41,575 nt of DNA from Apostichopus californicus (lineage: Eukaryota > Echinodermata > Holothuroidea > Aspidochirotida > Stichopodidae), in contig JAIPMN010002070.1 of assembly GCA_020650975.1 (NCBI GenBank), positions 1-41,575 on the forward strand, written 5' to 3'. Under the pieces are notes generated by a model. The model made no database searches. It was not told the DNA's origin and was given only the letters and a program-made list of their open reading frames with translations. The position numbers were made by a program, and so were the translations under genes. Shown piece after piece: positions 23,545-35,640 of this stretch. The first letter of the stretch is position 1; each line of letters opens with the position of its first letter.

Positions 23545-24321
23545 CTACAAGAATTGGCAAAAATTTAGCACAGCGCCCCCAAGCACCCACTTCCAGGTCA
23601 ATGTCAACTGTCTCATTTCAGGGTTGTTGAAAACTGTCTGTTTCTTTACTATACCAAAATCCCAACAGGAAAGATGAAATTAGGCAAAACCAGAAACCAA
23701 AACCGTTTAGTGGTTACAATGCCTAAAAATATTCATAGTGTGGTAAGCCATACATGTTTTGAAGAGGATTATCTATTGACTAATGCTGTACCATATAAAG
23801 AGTCAGATCAGGAAGCAGTTATCACGTTGACAAAGCATCAACCCATTTAATTCACTTGTAAGGATTTTACAGTATACAATTTTTATTCCAATTCCTAATG
23901 CAAATCCCTTTAAGATTTGTTAATAGACTGAGAGCTCAATATGAGGTTGTAAAATATTTTGACAAGCTACAAGTCATCTGGTATAAATCACAATACAAAT
24001 TGCCAGTCTGAGGCCAATTGAGATAACCTTTTGACCCGCTGAGCTTATTTTGCCACCATTTGAGATAACCTGTTGACCCCTTGAAGCTCTAGGCTCAAAC
24101 TGGATAAGGGCTGCTTGAGTGGGCTTAAAGCAATACCACATATCAACTTTCCTTGAACTTTCCTGGATGACTGTATGTTCTGTTAAAGACTTACAGAGCA
24201 CCTTCACAAAACTTAACTGAACTGAATTTGACCAAACTATGGTCACCAAAAGACAATCATACCACTGGAATAATTGGCAGATTTATTATAGCTTAAATTT
24301 AGAGTCATCATGTTTAAAAGT

Positions 24322-25135
24322 TTTTCAGACTTTGACACCTGTTGACCGAGCAACCAATTTCAATCATGGGGCATCTATCTACCAAGTATGACTTTGATTC
24401 AATTTGTGGTTGATGAGATATCATTATTAACAAGCTGCTTTTGACTATTTCCCTATAAAGCCCATCGGCTCATGAATATTAATGAGGTCAAAGTTGTTTT
24501 TGCAAAGAGCATAAACTTAATATGTAGTTACATCACCATACCAAGTATGAACTAAATTGGACATACTGTTGAAGAAATACTGACATTTTAAGAATTTTAT
24601 GTTAAGCCTGGCCCACACATTAATATTCATAAGATGGGACCAGAAACAATAGGGCACATCTACACATCATGGGACATCTACCCAGTATGACATACCTCAG
24701 CAGTATGAGATTGATTCAACTTGTTGGTCTTGAGATATCGTGATTACAACCCTTTCACTGTGATAACTCTAGCCACACCCATTCATGAATAATGATGAGA
24801 ATGAATTGCTCCATTTTATGACCATGTACTTATCATCAACTGACATCACCATACCCAGTTTGAACTCAGACATATGGTTGCAGAGATATTGCCATTTTTT
24901 AGAATTTTACGTAAAGCCCTGTCCACTCATCAATCTGCAAGTATGGGAACCACAAACAATAGGGCACATCTACACATCATGGGGCATCTACCAACCAAGT
25001 ATGACATTGACTCAACTTGTGCTTCTAGAGATATCGTGTTTAGATGTCAAGCTGGCCATCACATACACACACACAGACATGCAAGCACGCACGCAGACAT
25101 ACACACATACGCCAGCAAGCTTACTGAGCGTTCGG
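24322..25135 (+). repeat. About 305-bp tandem repeat, two and a half units, with the same CA-rich end
   Basis: CATGGGGCATCTA-type words start at 24365, 24668 and 24978, giving steps of 303 and 310 bp. AGGGCACATCTACACATCAT occurs at 24651 and 24961. Each unit ends in GAGATATC-GTG. The block finishes with CAAGCTGGCCATCACATACA, a CA-rich tract and GGCATCGTAACCAAAAATGC. Confidence 0.8.
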
Positions 25136-27437
25136 CATCGTAACCAAAAATGCTTCGTTTCACCAGTGAAGAAGTAAGACATGTACAGTACATGAAATGT
25201 GCAGTACTGATGGGTATCAAGTTAGGTGTTCATTCCACCTGACATGTTGAATCGGTTCTAAGCAAAGTTTCATTTCTAATTCATAATGCAGTTATATCTA
25301 CAAACATTTGCATTTAATTTACAACCATGCAGACAAGGCCAAGTCGATTTTTTCATTTCTGAAAGCAGCAAGCCCAGCATCAATTAGTTATATCTTTACC
25401 TGTGTACATCTGAAAATTCAAACAAACACAAAAAACGTTCACTTTCTTAATTTAGTTTCGGCAATACTTCCCAATTAGAAGCAGATCATGCATAACATAC
25501 AATGTCGAAGCTCAATATCACCATCAGCAGTTGTAATTAAAGCAACTGCATGCATTTTTAATTTCTAATATTTCATGTTCTTATTCCCATTAGCAGCACT
25601 CAAATAACCAGTATGTTTCAATGTACCTAACATTACATCTAGCCATGTTTCTACTTCCCACTCAAATCACTACTGCTGTATTGGCAAGGTATGTGCAGGT
25701 AGTAATAAATTTCAGTACTAAACTTTTCATTGTAATGTTCCATTTCCCCACCGCCTCTCACTGTGCGGGTAGTCTCAGCACTAATATTTCATATCGACTA
25801 CTTCCGACTGAACCAGTGCTAAGGAGGTTCTGTACAGTGCGAATTAATGCTGTTGACGTACACTGTATCTTCTTGCTGGAAGAATATACGACTAAGGCCA
25901 GATAATATAGAGCATTAACAACAGGCCAATTTCAAATGAAGAAATGACTTGTGAGATTCTGAACCAGACCTATTCTTGAGGGACAAACCGTTTGATAAGT
26001 TACGGTAACAGCCCACTCAATTACGATGTCTTCCATGACATGCTGTACCTGCGTTAAAGTATTTTAAACAATATATCTGACTGGGTTGTCCAGACAAAAC
26101 AAAAGGAAAATCCAGGTTGCCTTAGCAACTGTCTACAAGATATCTCAAAATAAGCCTTATTTAACATCATAATCACTGATGTTGCTCTAACTCTTAATTT
26201 TTTCATTTGATTGAAGTGTAGGCTCTTAGGCTTTTTGGAAAGTGTGTAATAATCCTATATATGCCGTTTCCATGAAATAGATCTGTAATACCTTTGTGAA
26301 GTTTCAAACAAATGCATCGCGAGTACTATAATTCAGTAAAACTAACACAGGTTTAAAATTCTGTTTATACTGTCGTTTCATGATAACAAGAGACATTAAC
26401 CATGCAGAAATGACAATGCTTTAACTTTCTCTCAAGTAAGCAACTTTTGCGACATATTTTTCATTTCCGAACTTATTAGAATCGTTTCAAGGCTATCGGA
26501 ATTCGTTTTTACATCTCAAATTAGCATAGCAGACTTTTTTGCCATTTCTTCATGCAACAACCGCCAGTATGACATTTATTACGACACTGTTAACTAATGC
26601 TGAACGATCGCTAATAAGTTTTCCATACCAAAATCTCATTCAATTATTTCTGACTATGTAAACTACTATAAGCCTTGTATTGGACTGCTCTTTCAGATCT
26701 ACGTCAGTTTGTTCAAGAACTAAATTCTTATAAAACTTTTTCTAACTTGTGAATTTGAGTGGAGTGTCTTGGCTTTCAGCCAAAAATACTAGATAGTACA
26801 AACCATATTTTGTAAAATTGTTTTAATTCCTTGACTTTATGTAAATCAAATTTAACACAAATTCTCCAAAACTTACTGGTTTGGGGATTAACACCTAACA
26901 ACTTTATTTATCTGTCTCTAACCTACCATGCACTTCCTCATACACCTAAGCTATTGACTGGAAAGTGGGAACATTTTATCTTTGTCTCTCCTCAAATCCT
27001 TCATGTGGGACTCTTCCCGCTTTTTCCTCCTTCTGTATCTACAGTACTACTGTAATCGGAAGTGATCTTTGTTTATTTCTGTGAACTTTGTCGTCTAAGA
27101 ATTTTCGCAAAGTAGAAAACTTTTTTTCGGAACGTGATATCGTATATACCTACTTCTAAGACCTCTTTCATTCTGCTTCGACATAACTGAGAGAATAAAG
27201 GCCTGTAACAGACGGTACATGAGTGCATTCACAATTTTATAAATGAACACGATGTAAATGGAACCAACTGAAAGGGCTACAATTACCCTGTTTGGTTAAT
27301 CAGGGATGAGCCTGGGGTAAAAAAAAATATCATGGAACTTTACAAATATTGCGGTATAGGCTCCAGTTTGCGTATGCTACAGTGTGTTAGGATAATAGTA
27401 TTTGTCCCTGAGGTAGGTAGAAAAGAAATCACGGAGA

Positions 27438-27455
27438 TTCCGCGAATTCGCGGAA
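27438..27455. repeat. Perfect 18-bp palindrome
   Basis: TTCCGCGAATTCGCGGAA is self-complementary with no spacer, in an otherwise AT-rich intron. It may be a protein-binding dyad or a relic of a DNA transposon end. Confidence 0.9.
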
Positions 27456-29367
27456 AAAGCTCATGCCTGGTTAATCTTGTGCCTCATCGACACTGCATCA
27501 GATCAGCTGAAATTCGACAAACTGTAATGCGAACTGGTTTAACTCTCGGCAATCTTAAAAAATTCTATACATAAAGTTATCTACATAAATGTTGATTTTG
27601 GCTTTGTTAAATTACTTCTACTCTCCTTGATTAATGTTTCGCAAATGTATGTACAGTACTTCCATCATCGACGAAACATGCTTCCAATTTTTTTGTTGCC
27701 AGTTCTAACAGAAATTGATTAGGTCTCTGAATTTACAAATGAACTGTAACATAAGACAAAACACACTTGTTGTATTACCGGTCGTCGTGGCTGCCTTATC
27801 CCAACCGACTACAGTATTACACTGATACTAGTACCATCATATCTATGTATCCCTGCAGTTAGCATCAAGATAAGGTTTCACAAATTCTGCTTTTTTATCA
27901 ATTACACTTGATGCTAGTATCACTTCATTCGCTTGATAAAAAAATTGTGAGGGTTTCTGGGAACCCAGCTTTTTATTGGATCTACATATGGTACTTATAT
28001 ATTTCTTACATGCACAATTTTGGGATACATCTGTGCATGACACTATCAGATTTATCCTGCTATATGTGTATGTGTATATTCATTTATGCAAGGCTTTATT
28101 TCAACTGCTCAGTCTGTCAAAAGCATCTGTACATCATTGTGATATGTATGCCAGCCGTAGTCGTCGTCGTTGCTACTGTAGTACTGTAGCATTCCAACAA
28201 TGTACTGTACAGAGGACTAATGTACTGTGAAACCCCTGAAGCAAATCACATTCAAATTCATTATACTTCCACTTTACTTGGGGCCTATCGAAGGGGGGAT
28301 TCGGGATGTGTTGTACGCACCGCTACAGTCACAGTGAATAAAATAAAGCAAGTAACTAAACAGGAAATGTCTAAGATATGATCAAGACGAAATGCAAATT
28401 GACTAAATAATATATGTCTTCCTCTGGAGATATAAACCTGAGCATCTTGAGAAACAAAACCTCTTTTTTTTTCACAATAAGTGTGTAAAATTTTCAAAAG
28501 ATTATGTTTAGATATGTCATTTCATTATACAAACATTCGACTTTTGGACACGTGTACAGTTAAGTTAAACCTAGTCGAACACAAAAAAAATCATTGTGTC
28601 CTTAAAACTACACATGGTTACAGGATCAATGACGGAAATTCCAATTTTTTTTACTAGACCAGAAATTTTATAGAATTATGCAGCCTACACAGTAATGAAG
28701 ATGTAATTAGGCTATCTTTATTAGGTTTAACAATTTTTAACTCTTGTAAGATGTATGCCTAACCCTTTCTTTAATTTGTGGAGATGAGTACTGTATGTTC
28801 AGATAGCCATGAAACCCAAACACAACATACAGCATATCACCTGAATTAAAAACTAGGCCCGATTCCTTCACTAGACTGCATGAAGGCTAGGACAGAAAAA
28901 ATACAAATCACGAAAGAATATATCCGAAATTGACGAAAAATGTTCATTCTGATGACAAAAGAAAGATTTTCATAGGTTTAACTGAAAATAGGAGGATAAA
29001 GAGTTCTAATGCAAATGTAAATATTTCCTCACTTTTCCAGACTAAACTTCAAACTAAAATGACTTTCAAGACCCTCAAAAGGGATTCTTCATTTTTTTCC
29101 CTTAGTTTTTCCAGACTTTTCCCGTTTTCCAAACTGCGTGGCGACCATGACTAGAACACCCTCACTCTGCCATGACCAGAGCATTGATGGAGTAACATTC
29201 TAGTACGCACCTCCATTCCCTCACATCAACCCTCTGCCCCCCCCCCCTCCCCTCATTCCCAAAGTGTCAAATTGAGTTACACTTACTTCATAAGGCTGGA
29301 AAGACAACATTGATGTATGAAAATTGCAAAAATAGAAAGGGAAATATTTTCTGTTATGGTAATTGAG

Positions 29368-29590
29368 ATACATCTATTGAAATATGTATTATAGTGGTTG
29401 GCTGAGAGTTGGGGAGTTGGAATACATCTACTGAAATATGTATAATAGTGGTTGGCTAAGGGTTGGGGAGTTGCAATACATCTACTGAAATATGTAGAAT
29501 AGTGGTTGGATGAGAGTTAGGGAGTTGGAATACATCTACTGCAATATGTAGAATAGCTGTGGTTGGCTGAGGGTTATGGGGGAGGGGTTG
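29368..29590 (+). repeat. 54-bp tandem repeat, four copies
   Basis: ATACATCTACTGAAATATGT recurs at 29368, 29422, 29476 and 29530, exactly 54 bases apart, followed each time by AGAATAGTGGTTGGCTGAGA and TTGGGGAGTTG. The last copy has small insertions. Confidence 0.9.
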
Positions 29591-31592
29591 GAATGTTCGA
29601 GGGTTCCCTTATTCAACGAGCACTGTATCACCGCAGAACTGTACTTGCATGTGCTATTTTAATCTACATTATTATTATTATTTGAAAACTCCAACTGCAC
29701 CAATAATAGTATACTAATTGTACACTTCAGTATGTTGGAGAAAGCCAGATTAATTATAACACAAATCAGTTCGTAACAAAAGTATACCTAGTAAAACAAG
29801 CGAACACTCTCTTATTCTCTGTGTAATGTTACAGCACAGATTATCTACCTTTATATATTAACCACTTTAGCACAATAACAATTTCAAGTAGTCATTTCAA
29901 ATGCCTAATATCGTAGCACTAAAAAAGAAAATGCCACATAATCCAAAGTCAGTTTCATAATACACCAGTGACACAATCTACTACTGCATGTGTGTGCATG
30001 CATATATATGCTAACAAGTACAGGCACATTTTGTCTCAAATCACAAGCTTCTTTGAGTGGCGTAGTAGACGACGTACATATATACGTACATACTAAGAGC
30101 ACAGCTTATCAAAGATATCGGAAGCTTAACGAAATAATTTTACCGTTGGTGAAATGTCGTGGACAGACGTGATCACTGTATATTCTGCCAAAGGTTAATT
30201 AGTATTTGCACTGTATGAAAGTGACTTAAGAGGGAGGGAAAAAATGGCTTTTTTTTTGTATTAAATAGAGAGACTAGAATCCAACATCATGGCAAGTGTT
30301 GTTGTGATATATATATTTATACAGTGAGACTGATAGAGAAGGTTGTGTTCGTCGACTCAATTAAGAATGGTCTATCCAATGTAAATATATGTGGTGAAAA
30401 CTGGTACGCTTATTGAAAGGTTGCAAGAATTGGAAAAAATTGACAATTGTCAGAGTTGGTAATTTATGCAGTCTGTGGGCGAAATATATAAACAGATTTA
30501 TAGATAGATACTTATTGCCTGAAATACAAATATGTTGTGAATGACAAATGTTCTATTTTGTGAGTTTTGTTGGGAGGATTCTAATAATTACAAACAGCTA
30601 TTTTGAACTATTATAACTAGGTATAAGTACTGTACAGTAAAATTCCCAATGAAAGTTGTTAGGTAAATGCAGTGAAATTGTACTGTATGTACAAACAAAC
30701 AAAATACAAAAAAAACAAAAAACAAAAAACAGAAACAAAGAAAATATTCACACACTGGATTCAATTTTTATAAGTAAAAAAATCTCATGCAAAAATGTTG
30801 CTAGATGGGTTCTCTTGAGTTCCTTGGTTTGTGGTTCTGTGATTTAATACTTCGGTTTGTTTCTTTTGTGTGCCTGCTGTACATTTGTTTCATTTATTAG
30901 TTATTTTAATGAAATGGTCAGCTGAAGTTACAAGCAAGGCTTAAAAGTATCGATGGCTTGATGGGTGACATTAGCAAGATCTGTATCGTATACATGTCGT
31001 TACATAGTGTGTGGTGTAAAATGCAGCAGTGGGATTGGTACGAAATACAATTTGAGTATTTAAAGCATCTCACTTCTGGTTTGCTGGAGAATTTTGTAAT
31101 CATACATTCGATTGAAGGGTGTGACATTTGAACAATCAGAGACCTCAGTTAACAGTTTATTGCATGCTTAACTTAGTGTAGGCCATCATCATATGCAAAT
31201 TAGCAGAAAACAATCATAAAACACAATGGTCTACTGTATAAATGGAACCATCAAAAGTACCATTTCAGCTTACAGGAAAGAAAGAAATTTCAAAACAGAT
31301 ACCAAATTACTTTAAATTACTTCAATTTTCAAAATAAACAATACATTGTTTACACTCTTCAAAAAGACCTGATATGAAAGACACAACAAAACTTATTTGT
31401 AAATATCATTATAAAGTAAATTTCATGCCTCAAAGTATACACAGGGTCAGCAGTTTTTCATTCAAACAAACTTCATTCCACCAATTGTGCAGTACTAACA
31501 GAATTTAGTGTTTCCCATCATCAGACTCACTGTAGAGGAACAGGCCTTTGATGCATATATACTCACAGGAAATTTCTAAAGGTTGCTACAGT

Positions 31593-31835
31593 AGTCATCC
31601 CTGACGACCGAATTTCTGTTTGGACAACCAAAATCGGTTTCGGAGGTTTTCCATAGTTGTTGACATCAAATTCAGATTGAATTGTAACTAATTACCGTTA
31701 AATAGGTAAAATGATATACAGTTTTAGCATCATCCTCACAGCTGGTGTTCTATTTACCAAAGCCCTCCCATCTCTCCTACAGTGTTCATACTTGTAACTG
31801 TTATTTTGCTACATCTTTTCGGAAAACTAACCAAA
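31593..31835 (+). repeat. Dispersed repeat, copy B
   Basis: Same orientation and block order as 17261-17530, for example GGTGTTCTATTTACCAAA and TGTTATTTTGCTACAT, with more divergence in the first third. Both copies are intronic to the candidate gene. Confidence 0.65.
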
Positions 31836-33068
31836 AAGTAAGACGTGGCTGTCCAAGAGACACCAAGAGAGAGGCCTTAAAATTTTGTACTTTTTACAAA
31901 CACAGGGATTCTATCATTCTATTCTCTTGTTCAAAAGAACTAGACATATTTATTGTACATTCAATATTCAGCAAAGTTCAACAATCATAAGAAACAAACT
32001 CCAAGCATTCACTTTATACATGGTTCTTGAATCATATATAGCCTCATTTATGGACTGTAAACCCTTGTAAAAGCTTACAATCCAATTGCAACAGCACTAA
32101 ACTAAACTGTACCTATCCTTTTCAAGCTACAGTCAGTAGGTTGGAGTGTATACATGCTATATACTGTACATGAGATAGGTAAGGAGTGGATGAGGTATTA
32201 CAAATGTTGACCATTGGTACTTCAATGCAAACTGGGTTTTTTTTGTTGAAGAAAAACACATACAAAGTAAGAATGTATAAAGAATTCTAAATATTACAGG
32301 AGATTTGTATGCCTGCATGCCACTGTGTACCTTCTACTCAGACTACAGTATTACACACTGTTGTATCCATAATTATACTAATTCAACCATATAGGAGACC
32401 TTCAACGCATTCAATATCCCATGCATGTACTCAAACGTACTAGTACACAGAACACTGTAATTTTACTTTCAATAAATGCAGATCTACCCTTAATATTTTC
32501 AACAATGCATATATCTACCTTCCCTACCCTGAAATCTACACAACCTGACAGCTCAAGGAAGGCAAGTTATTGCGATATGAAGGACTTCGGTAGTTGCGTT
32601 AATCCCGACGCTTTGGGATAGTGGCATGTTTGCATGCACAATTTTTTACAAGTAGAAATTGTTCAAGCACAAGGGCTTAAATTAGCTTCACACCTCCGTG
32701 CCAATATTCTCATGCATTATTCAGTAATCTATCTACATTCGTACAACTTACAATATATATCTCTTCTTCGTGCAAGTGACAAAATTCTGAACAGGGATAA
32801 AAATTAAGATGTTTATATATGACAAATGAAAAATGACACAGAGTAATGAAAAATAGCACAAAGCAAAACTAAACAAACAATTACAATCATTGTGCTACTG
32901 TAGAGAACTGTTAGTATTTAAGGATTAAACTTAGTTTAAAATACATGTTAAATAATTACTGTTTTCACTGCCAACATGTATCCATGGCAACATTTATGAA
33001 TTTCTCGTTGTTTGTCTCTCGCTTTTGTAACTAACACCAACACTTCCTGTTTTGCTATTTTAACTTAC

Positions 33069-33100
33069 CGTATCAGTATGATCATAGATTCCTTGAATAT
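33069..33100 (-). CDS. Short internal coding exon, 32 nt
   Basis: The minus strand reads acceptor gacatttttccag, then 32 nt, then donor ACG|GTAAGT; both splice sites are close to consensus. Read in the phase left by exon 34691-34497 the bases give Asp-IQGIYDHTDT and finish exactly on a codon boundary. The next exon (23544) is open only when read from a codon boundary, so the two phases fit. One of the other two frames holds a stop (the third, starting on a codon boundary, stays open). Thirty-two bases is short but ordinary for an internal animal exon. The intron to its right is about 1.4 kb and contains an unexplained 121-codon ORF (33339-33704). Confidence 0.6.
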
Positions 33101-33338
33101 CTGGAAAAATGTCTTATAAACAAGTTCTTAAAGGTCATCAGTAGTGGTTCCCCATGTTTTAAGCGTGCTAAAATATTCAGACATTTTCAAGAAGTACTTT
33201 CCTTAAGGTTCTGGTTACTCAAATTATTCCCAAACATTTGAGGATTGTTATAATAGACAATAAGATATCACTACTATGTACAGTAGGAGTAAACTGCTTG
33301 TTCAAACTTAAAAGCAAAGGTGACCATTATCTGACTTT

Positions 33339-33704
33339 CTAGCATATTTGGAAGCAATTCTGATGATCTTTAAAGACATTCTTTAGTACCAAATCATGAA
33401 ATGGGACACAGACGTTACTAGGGTTACGATCTTTATACCATCCATCTGTACCACTAAAACCTCTTAGACACCATACAATTTGTATGAATCTCCAATTAAT
33501 GTCTGTTATAAATGCAGTAGTCGCATATCTGGCACAAACAACCATTGTATCTAATCTGTCTCTTCTAGCTCTCAATTCACTACAATTACAACGCTTTTTA
33601 GACAAATCTAATATCACGATATTAAGTACTGTACTGTACTGTACTGCAGGTTTCCACCTCGCACAGTGAGCAAACAGTATCTGGGATTGCCTGACAATTG
33701 TCAA
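33339..33704 (-). other. Unassigned 121-codon open frame inside an intron
   Basis: A minus-strand frame with a terminal TAG reads through peptide-like sequence including RRDRLDTMVVCARYATTAF and INWRFIQIVWCLRGFSGTDG, rich in Arg, Cys and Trp. It lies between two exons of the candidate gene but does not join them cleanly: its possible internal donors (such as CTA|GTAACG) are poor. The 5' end runs into a TACTG microsatellite at 33626-33647. It may be a decayed retroelement fragment, an alternative terminal exon, or chance. I do not recognise it. Confidence 0.25.
33626..33647 (+). repeat. TACTG microsatellite
   Basis: A short run AGTACTGTACTGTACTGTAC. The word TACTGTAC is unusually frequent throughout the window. 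Confidence 0.85.
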
Positions 33705-34496
33705 TGCGTTTACGAGAACTGATTACACAATGAACCAACACACAAAGAGGTAACAATAACACACTGGCTACTTCAGAAGATAAATTGAACCATTAAAGGT
33801 TTCAAGACTAGTATCATCTGTACTGTACTATATTATTAGTAGTTTATTTTGTAATCATATGGAATGCATATATAATACACGTTTACACACTGTATGTATG
33901 TGTACTACTGTTCACAACATCATACTGTCGTGACTGTATAGTATAAACTACTGTATGTAGCTCTGACTGTTGTGTACATTATGTGCAGAAATACAGAAAT
34001 CTTTGGAGTTTTGAGCATAAGATGATGAGGTGTGCATCAGGGGGTCTGCTCTTCCTCACCAAAGAAAGTGTGCGACCATGCATTCAGATATATAATTTTC
34101 CATATTTAGATGTGAAGGATGGGACAAGGAATGAAATAAATACCTTTGAATGAATATGCTATCATGTGCTGATTATTGTGATATCAGAATACAGAATTTC
34201 TGTTTGACTTTTGACGCAAATATCAACAAGGTCAATGATAATAGTGATAAAAGCAGCTTGCTATATAATTTACGGTTCGCCACATTTTGCGACGAGAGAA
34301 AACCACTATTAACATCATTTGTTCAGAACAACAGACTGGTTTCATGACTGAATTCTGACAGAGAACGGAACATGACTGTTCAGTTGTAGTTATGAAATGC
34401 AAGCCACTGAGCTCAGAGCAAAGATGCTGTAATAACTACCACACGCATTGGTTAGCTATCCAGTATCCAGAATATCATATTTTGATATCCAAATAC

Positions 34497-34691
34497 CTAC
34501 CACATTAACCAATTCAGATTTCAGAGACACTTTACAAGGTTTAATATCCATTGTCAACAGAAATATTCCCACCATGAAAAAAATGCTAGCCCCAAGGACT
34601 AACTCACATTTCAATAGCAGATCTGATGGAGGCAGCAAAAATTTTTGCAGAATAACTCTTAAAGGTTTATCTCTGTTGTCTGCCAAATATG
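34497..34691 (-). CDS. Internal coding exon, 195 nt, of the same unidentified gene
   Basis: The minus strand carries a strong acceptor (tttttgtgttactttctag) followed by 195 nt open in one frame, ending at TAG|GTATTT. The first two bases complete a codon begun in the previous exon, and one base is left over (phase 1 in, phase 1 out). The 64 complete codons begin YLADNRDKPLRVILQKFLLP and contain a hydrophobic stretch near residues 34-47 (LGASIFFMVGIFLL), then alternating beta-strand-like residues. That stretch could be a buried strand pair or a weak membrane segment. A competing donor three codon bases earlier (GTG|GTAGGT) would leave phase 0 and not fit the next exon; the chosen donor gives a G that makes Asp with the AT of exon 33100. 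No family is recognised. Confidence 0.7.
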
Positions 34692-35399
34692 CTAGAAAGT
34701 AACACAAAAATGGTCACTCATGCTCAAAACTTCAAAGATAATTTTTCTGCCCACGATGCATTGACTTTTAAGTCTGAACACATCTCATTGCCTGAAAATA
34801 ATTTGGAGGCTCAGAATCCACCTAGGAATTCAAGTTTTGAAACTTTCAGACTCCACTGCACTTTGAGTACTGTATGCTAAAACTTTCAAGGCAAATACTG
34901 ATTAAATCTAGGAATCAACAAAAGGGATATTGGATAGAATCCTCTTTAGTAATAGAATCAAGCCTGACCTGTTTTTCCATGTGGCAAAAGGTGATCTTCC
35001 TTGTGAAACTGCTAACCATATAACATTTACAAGTTCTAGAAACACAACAAGCAGTACTGTACATATTGCACTGCAAATAATACTAATATTGAAGCCTCAT
35101 GATATGGTCAGGGAATATTTTATCCAGTATTGTATCACAAATTGCTATACATAAATGGTAAAGTTGCTACACAAGTGCAAAGAGTGTATGTATAGCAAGT
35201 TCTACACAGGAACTAATAGCATTAAATAAGAGCCTTCAAAAATGCTACATAAATTTGAACACTTAATACTTTCCTGATGGTACAATAGGTATGCTTGAAG
35301 TACTTGTGTCATTCTGTTAACTCTAAATCACAATCACAGTCAATCTGTATATATTTGAATATTAAGCTAGATTTTCGAGAGTTTTGATTCTTATTCCTT

Positions 35400-35640
35400 C
35401 AATCAGTTGCAATTCTTATTTTTCTTAATAGTTTGAATTCTTATTATCCTATTAAATTAATATGTGCAATTCATAGTATGGTATCCTTTTTGTGTATTTT
35501 CATGTATACTATTTGTATTATTCTTATTCCATCTTATCATTGTATTGTCTTATTGCGAGCTTTTAATTGCCCATTTTTGGTGCTTAATAAAGTTTATTTG
35601 AATTTGAATTTTGAATTGAATTTGAATTTGAATTTGAACA
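35400..35640 (+). mobile_element. LINE-type 3' end with TTTGAA repeats
   Basis: TTTTAATTGCCCATTTTTGG, then AATAAAGTTTATT, then repeats of GAATTT, resembles the 3' ends of many invertebrate LINEs: an AATAAA signal followed directly by a short tandem tail instead of poly(A). No reverse-transcriptase frame is attached, so it is a 5'-truncated copy. It lies in the intron between exons 38121 and 34691. Confidence 0.6.

Larger units (their letters stand above)
23545..33068 (-). other. Long intron, 9.5 kb, repeat-filled
   Basis: It is defined by the exons at 33100-33069 and 23544-23502. It contains dispersed repeat copy B, the 54-bp array, the 27438 palindrome and the 305-bp repeat block. Several short exon-like spans inside it (for example 26925-26948 and 27150-27186) have good splice sites but would break the reading phase. 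Confidence 0.5.

Noticed and set aside
25400..25409. 10-nt exon ATGTACACAG with excellent splice sites on the minus strand
   Set aside because: Including it would shift exon 23544 into a frame with a stop; treated as a chance pairing.
26925..26948. 24-nt exon candidate on the minus strand
   Set aside because: Phase-neutral, so it cannot be excluded, but the acceptor is poor and the peptide is unremarkable.
27150..27186. 37-nt exon on the minus strand with a very good acceptor (tttattctctcag)
   Set aside because: Its open phases do not connect the flanking exons 33069 and 23544, and the donor is weak.
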